Part shown: positions 22,466-25,446 of the stretch, in pieces
Layout: every line of letters begins with the position of its first letter
Numbering within the stretch: the stretch's first letter is position 1
Virus record (IMG/VR): IMGVR_UViG_3300007539_000185
Coordinates: 1 to 25,446 of that record
Direction: 5' to 3' (one strand)
Origin: a virus
Length of the DNA stretch: 25,446 bases
Position numbers and translations under genes: made by a program
The notes under the pieces: generated by a model
Told to the model about the DNA's origin: nothing
The model's database searches: none
What the model saw: only the letters and a program-made list of their open reading frames with translations

Positions 22466-24666
22466 TAAGCATAAGTTCCGTAATCATCAATAAGAGGATC
22501 GGAATTATAGTCATTATTAATACCCAAACTCTGGGGACTTACAAATTTAAATCCAGGAATACTTGGGTCATAAACAAGTAGAAAGTTTGTTGCTCCGGCA
22601 CCAATATTTGATACATCTACGTTAGAAAGATCACCAAGATTCATGGTGACACTTACTGTAGCAATATTACCACCAACAGTAACATCAATATTATCAGCAA
22701 AGTTTACTGTTGTCGCAGACCCAACCGAAGATCCATCATTTTGAAAAGTAGTTGGAGAGGCAACTCCTGTAAGATTACTACCATCACCATAAAAAGAAGT
22801 GGCAGAAACTATACCGGTTTCGGACTCCATTGATATAGAACTACCAACGGATACATTACCTTGAAATGTAGAAATACCAGATACATCTAAAGTCCCATCA
22901 ACATCAAGTGTTGCTGTTGGTTGAGTAGAACCAATTCCAACTTTACCAGTATCAATACTAAAGAAAGCTGTTGTTGCACCGACTCCAATAGTAACATTAT
23001 TCTCAAAGGTAGAAGAATTAGAAACACTTAAATTTGGAGCATACAGATTAGTATTGAATTCCATTCTGGAATTCGAATTACTCCATGTCAGAGTTTTATT
23101 AGAATCACTACCATGAATAATAATTCCGGCACCATCCAACTGGGAATCAGTTAACTTTGTTCCTGATGTATAGGCAATCCCGATTGTTTTATCAGATATT
23201 TCTAAGGTTTGACTCTTAATAGTGGTCTCAGATCCTTCGACTATAAGGTCACCTTTTATGACCACTGTCCCACTGGTGGTTCCAACTCCGACAGGTGATG
23301 GGTCAATTACAATAGTGGATGTTCCGGCAATACCTGCGGTTGTAATCGTAACACTTGTATTTCCAGAACCAACTCTCAGTGTTCCGACACCAACTGTGCC
23401 TGCATAATTAGCACCACCCTCAGCATTTACAAGTTCAGTTTCTCCAGATGCAATTCTTCCAGAACCTGCATCAAGAGTAATCGAACCTTCACCGACAGTA
23501 AGAATACCAGTAATTCTGGTATTACCATAAACCAAAAGTGCATTACCAGGATATGGACTATCTTCTATTGATGTTGTTCCAATACCAACCTGACCTAAAG
23601 TATACGGTCCATCAACACCAACGTTAAATGCGACTTCGGGATCGGCAAAATCAAAAGATTCGGATGAAGCATTATATCTTAAAAACTTACCATCATATGA
23701 TGCAGGATCTCCGGTAAAATTAATATCATCCAGATATCTAAACTTGGTTTCACCACCTCCACCAAGAGATGAAAGTTGTTGCTGTATTCTGTTGACAAAA
23801 GTTCTGTAGTGATCCTGAAGTTGGTCAAAGGTTACAAACTTCTTATCTAATACATTATTAGGATTACCGGCATCTTCGGATATTTTTTTATACTTATCCT
23901 CAAGTTCATCAAGTCTCTGACCGAGAACAGAGGATTCAATAATTTTTTCTACATCATCAATTTTTTCACCAAGTTGTCCATTGATATTACGCCTGACAAT
24001 ATCAGAACTTTTTAATTGCTTTATTTGCTGATCAAATTCTTCTCTCAGTTGATCAATATAGTCATTCTGATTTTTAATCTTAAGTTCATTTATTGCAACT
24101 TCAGACTGAATTGAAATAACATTCTCTAAAATATTTTTCTTTAGTGTTCCCTCAATATAGTCAAGTTTTTCATTGTGTTCTTGACGTGAGGTCTTACTCT
24201 CTTCCAGAAAATCTGTAAGAGAATTAACTTTTCTATCTACCTTGAGTTCAAGTTCAACAAATCCTTTTTTATATTTTGGAATATCAACTTCTACAAATTG
24301 ATTAACATTCTCTAAAAGATATGATGCATCAGCACGAATCTCACTTAACTTTTCCTCATTGATTGACTTTACATTCTTCTGAATGTTTGTTATTGATTCA
24401 TTAACATAAAGAAGTTGGGAAAAGATGGCTTTATCAAGGTCTTCCTTATTGACAGAATTATTGATTTCAACTTTAAGCAGTTCTATTTGTTCGGAAAGAG
24501 CAGTAATACTATTGAGTTTAGTTTCAAAGTCATTTAAATATGTTTTGTAATTATTAAAGACATCAAAAACATTACCAAAGTTTTCTTCAGAAACTTTAAT
24601 CTCTCCAATGTTTATACCTTTTTCCGGATCTTTATGAAAAAAATCAGATGGTTTCTTCAGGGGCAC
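22465..24666 (-). CDS. Structural protein: long coiled coil plus beta-rich fibre domain
   Basis: A 733-residue protein starting at GTG 24664-24666 (MPLKKPSDFFHK); no ATG alternative is near. AGGAAG lies about 14 bases upstream. Residues about 25-300 are a heptad-like coiled coil rich in Leu/Ile/Glu/Lys/Asn (LNSITALSEQIELLKVEI, LREEFDQQIKQLK). A glycine break (SLGGGGETKFRYLDD, near residue 301) leads to a beta-rich half. This has repeated fibre motifs: VGIGTTS, VYGNTRITGILTVG, LDVDGTLDVSGISTFQG and SATSFYGDGSNLTGV. Such strands build trimeric beta-helical fibre or adhesin shafts in phages. Its long N-terminal helix suggests attachment to, or length-setting in, the tail or whisker apparatus. 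It sits between a hairpin with late promoter and the collagen fibre. Confidence 0.85.
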   Translation of the reverse strand: MPLKKPSDFFHKDPEKGINIGEIKVSEENFGNVFDVFNNYKTYLNDFETKLNSITALSEQIELLKVEINNSVNKEDLDKAIFSQLLYVNESITNIQKNVKSINEEKLSEIRADASYLLENVNQFVEVDIPKYKKGFVELELKVDRKVNSLTDFLEESKTSRQEHNEKLDYIEGTLKKNILENVISIQSEVAINELKIKNQNDYIDQLREEFDQQIKQLKSSDIVRRNINGQLGEKIDDVEKIIESSVLGQRLDELEDKYKKISEDAGNPNNVLDKKFVTFDQLQDHYRTFVNRIQQQLSSLGGGGETKFRYLDDINFTGDPASYDGKFLRYNASSESFDFADPEVAFNVGVDGPYTLGQVGIGTTSIEDSPYPGNALLVYGNTRITGILTVGEGSITLDAGSGRIASGETELVNAEGGANYAGTVGVGTLRVGSGNTSVTITTAGIAGTSTIVIDPSPVGVGTTSGTVVIKGDLIVEGSETTIKSQTLEISDKTIGIAYTSGTKLTDSQLDGAGIIIHGSDSNKTLTWSNSNSRMEFNTNLYAPNLSVSNSSTFENNVTIGVGATTAFFSIDTGKVGIGSTQPTATLDVDGTLDVSGISTFQGNVSVGSSISMESETGIVSATSFYGDGSNLTGVASPTTFQNDGSSVGSATTVNFADNIDVTVGGNIATVSVTMNLGDLSNVDVSNIGAGATNFLLVYDPSIPGFKFVSPQSLGINNDYNSDPLIDDYGTYA

Positions 24667-24692
24667 TTTTTTCTCTTACTTCCTGTATTAGA

Positions 24693-24700
24693 TATTTATG
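24693..24700 (-). promoter_or_regulatory. Late promoter core CATAAATA
   Basis: CATAAATA on the minus strand, 27 bases before the GTG start of the coiled-coil structural gene. It fully matches NATAAATA. Unlike most others here it is separated from the upstream stop (24796-24798), by about 95 bases that contain a hairpin. Confidence 0.65.
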
Positions 24701-24725
24701 ATTATAACACAACCCATAAAACTTG

Positions 24726-24759
24726 ACAAAGGTATTAAATATGAGTAGAATACCTTTGT
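24726..24759 (-). terminator. 11-bp hairpin, probable terminator
   Basis: ACAAAGGTATT (24726-24736) and AATACCTTTGT (24749-24759) are perfect inverted copies around a 12-base loop. The hairpin lies about 37 bases after the stop of the preceding fibre gene and just upstream of a late promoter, where a terminator is expected. In the minus direction the following bases (CAAGTTTTATG) give only a weak U-tract, so processing or attenuation is an alternative. Confidence 0.5.
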
Positions 24760-24795
24760 TAGGTTTGAAGATAATATTAATATAGTATTTTTATA

Positions 24796-25446
24796 TTATG
24801 CAATTGCTCTTATAGTTAAATGTGGTTTCATAATAATATAATTTCCTGTTGCACTAGTACCATTCCACCAAACGTTTGCATGAATTTGGGCTTGATAACC
24901 AGTTTCATTATACTCCCTAAACTGAACATTTAATGTTTTTGGAGAAGTCCAGGAAGTGAATTTACCATTATTCACATCATTTGTGTCTGCATCACAATTA
25001 ATAGTCATTCTTATTTCAACTGGAGCTGTTGCATAACCATAGGTAGAATTCTGCGATCCTGCAACAGTCATTGCACTAGGATAAACATCATTTCCATCAA
25101 TATTCATAATACTATGAGAAATACCACTACTTGTAACAGCATCCCATTTGTAATAGAAACTGTAAACAACTCTTTTAGTTCCAACTGGAGGAGTATATGA
25201 AATTTGACTTCCAGTAATTGTTTGATAAGAAATTGTTCCCTCTTGTATGGCAGTAACATCCGCAAGAGTATAAGACCCAGATTTTACTACAATTGTTGAA
25301 CCATCACAAATGCCAGAAATCTCTTCAATAATTTCACCTGGTTCATATACAGTTTTTCTTATTGAACCAACAACATCAAGAGTTCTTTCTGGTTTTGAAG
25401 ATTTGATGCCGACATTATATTCACCAGTATTAATTGTAACAGGATA
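24796..25446 (-). CDS. C-terminal part of a tail fibre/adhesin, cut by the window edge
   Basis: An open frame of 216 codons plus TAA (24796-24798) enters from the right edge with no in-frame stop. An internal ATG at 25105-25107 is not the start. The visible part begins with YPVTINTGEYNVGIKSSKPE and RTLDVVGSIRKTVYEPGEII, the VGI...P...LDV.G motif typical of beta-structured fibre shafts. It ends in a distinct C-terminal domain (VVYSFYYKWDAV, IRMTINCDAD, TLNVQFREYNETGYQAQIHA, WWNGT, KPHLTIRAIA). This looks like a receptor-binding or trimerisation tip. The upstream part, including the start, is outside the window. Confidence 0.8.
   Translation of the reverse strand, partial: YPVTINTGEYNVGIKSSKPERTLDVVGSIRKTVYEPGEIIEEISGICDGSTIVVKSGSYTLADVTAIQEGTISYQTITGSQISYTPPVGTKRVVYSFYYKWDAVTSSGISHSIMNIDGNDVYPSAMTVAGSQNSTYGYATAPVEIRMTINCDADTNDVNNGKFTSWTSPKTLNVQFREYNETGYQAQIHANVWWNGTSATGNYIIMKPHLTIRAIA

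Noticed and set aside
24796-25107. A separate 103-residue gene starting at 25107
   Set aside because: The same frame stays open upstream to the window edge with fibre-like sequence, so this is the end of a longer gene.

Overview
The window looks like the late, host-recognition part of a marine T4-like myovirus genome, most likely a cyanophage (Kyanoviridae type). A pelagiphage-type T4-like virus cannot be excluded. Reasons: AT-rich DNA, tight packing of nearly all genes on the minus strand, repeated T4-type late promoter cores of the NATAAATA class, a small CPYC glutaredoxin, 2-oxoglutarate/Fe(II) oxygenases, a giant collagen-like fibre, and small hypothetical proteins of the type that recur in cyanophages. 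No database could be searched, so every family name rests on motifs read by eye.

Layout, in transcription order (high to low coordinates). 25446-22465: the C-terminal part of a fibre/adhesin cut by the window edge, a hairpin, a late promoter, and a 733-residue protein with a long coiled-coil N-terminus and a beta-rich tail. 22411-17330: a 1693-residue collagen-like fibre with four Gly-X-Y segments separated by three copies of one globular domain. 17302-16068: an oxygenase coupled by ATGA overlap to a GT-A-like glycosyltransferase. 16047-7034: three paralogous kelch-like proteins, each readable as 6+6 blades, interleaved with a glycosyltransferase/FkbM methyltransferase fusion and a helical protein of unknown function. 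6996-5767: a prolyl-4-hydroxylase-like oxygenase and a probable tail-assembly chaperone. 5200-5781: the only plus-strand gene, another oxygenase. 5142-1418: an ATGA-coupled pair, a beta-propeller/radical-SAM fusion and a TPR/double-FkbM protein. 1381-1: glutaredoxin, a 191-nt strongly structured leader, a small membrane protein, a conserved phage protein and the start of another conserved phage protein.

How it may work together (inference): the fibre genes supply host-binding scaffolds. The interleaved glycosyltransferases, methyltransferases, oxygenases and radical-SAM enzyme could decorate those fibres or alter the host surface. The collagen-like fibre has no proline in its Gly-X-Y segments but is very rich in threonine, and it is directly followed by an oxygenase and a glycosyltransferase gene. 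Late promoters mostly overlap or abut the stop codon of the preceding gene, so nearly every fibre gene has its own late start while helper genes are translationally coupled.

The only non-coding stretches over 100 bases are 945-1135 and 24667-24795. No tRNA, rRNA, CRISPR array, insertion sequence or reverse transcriptase was seen.
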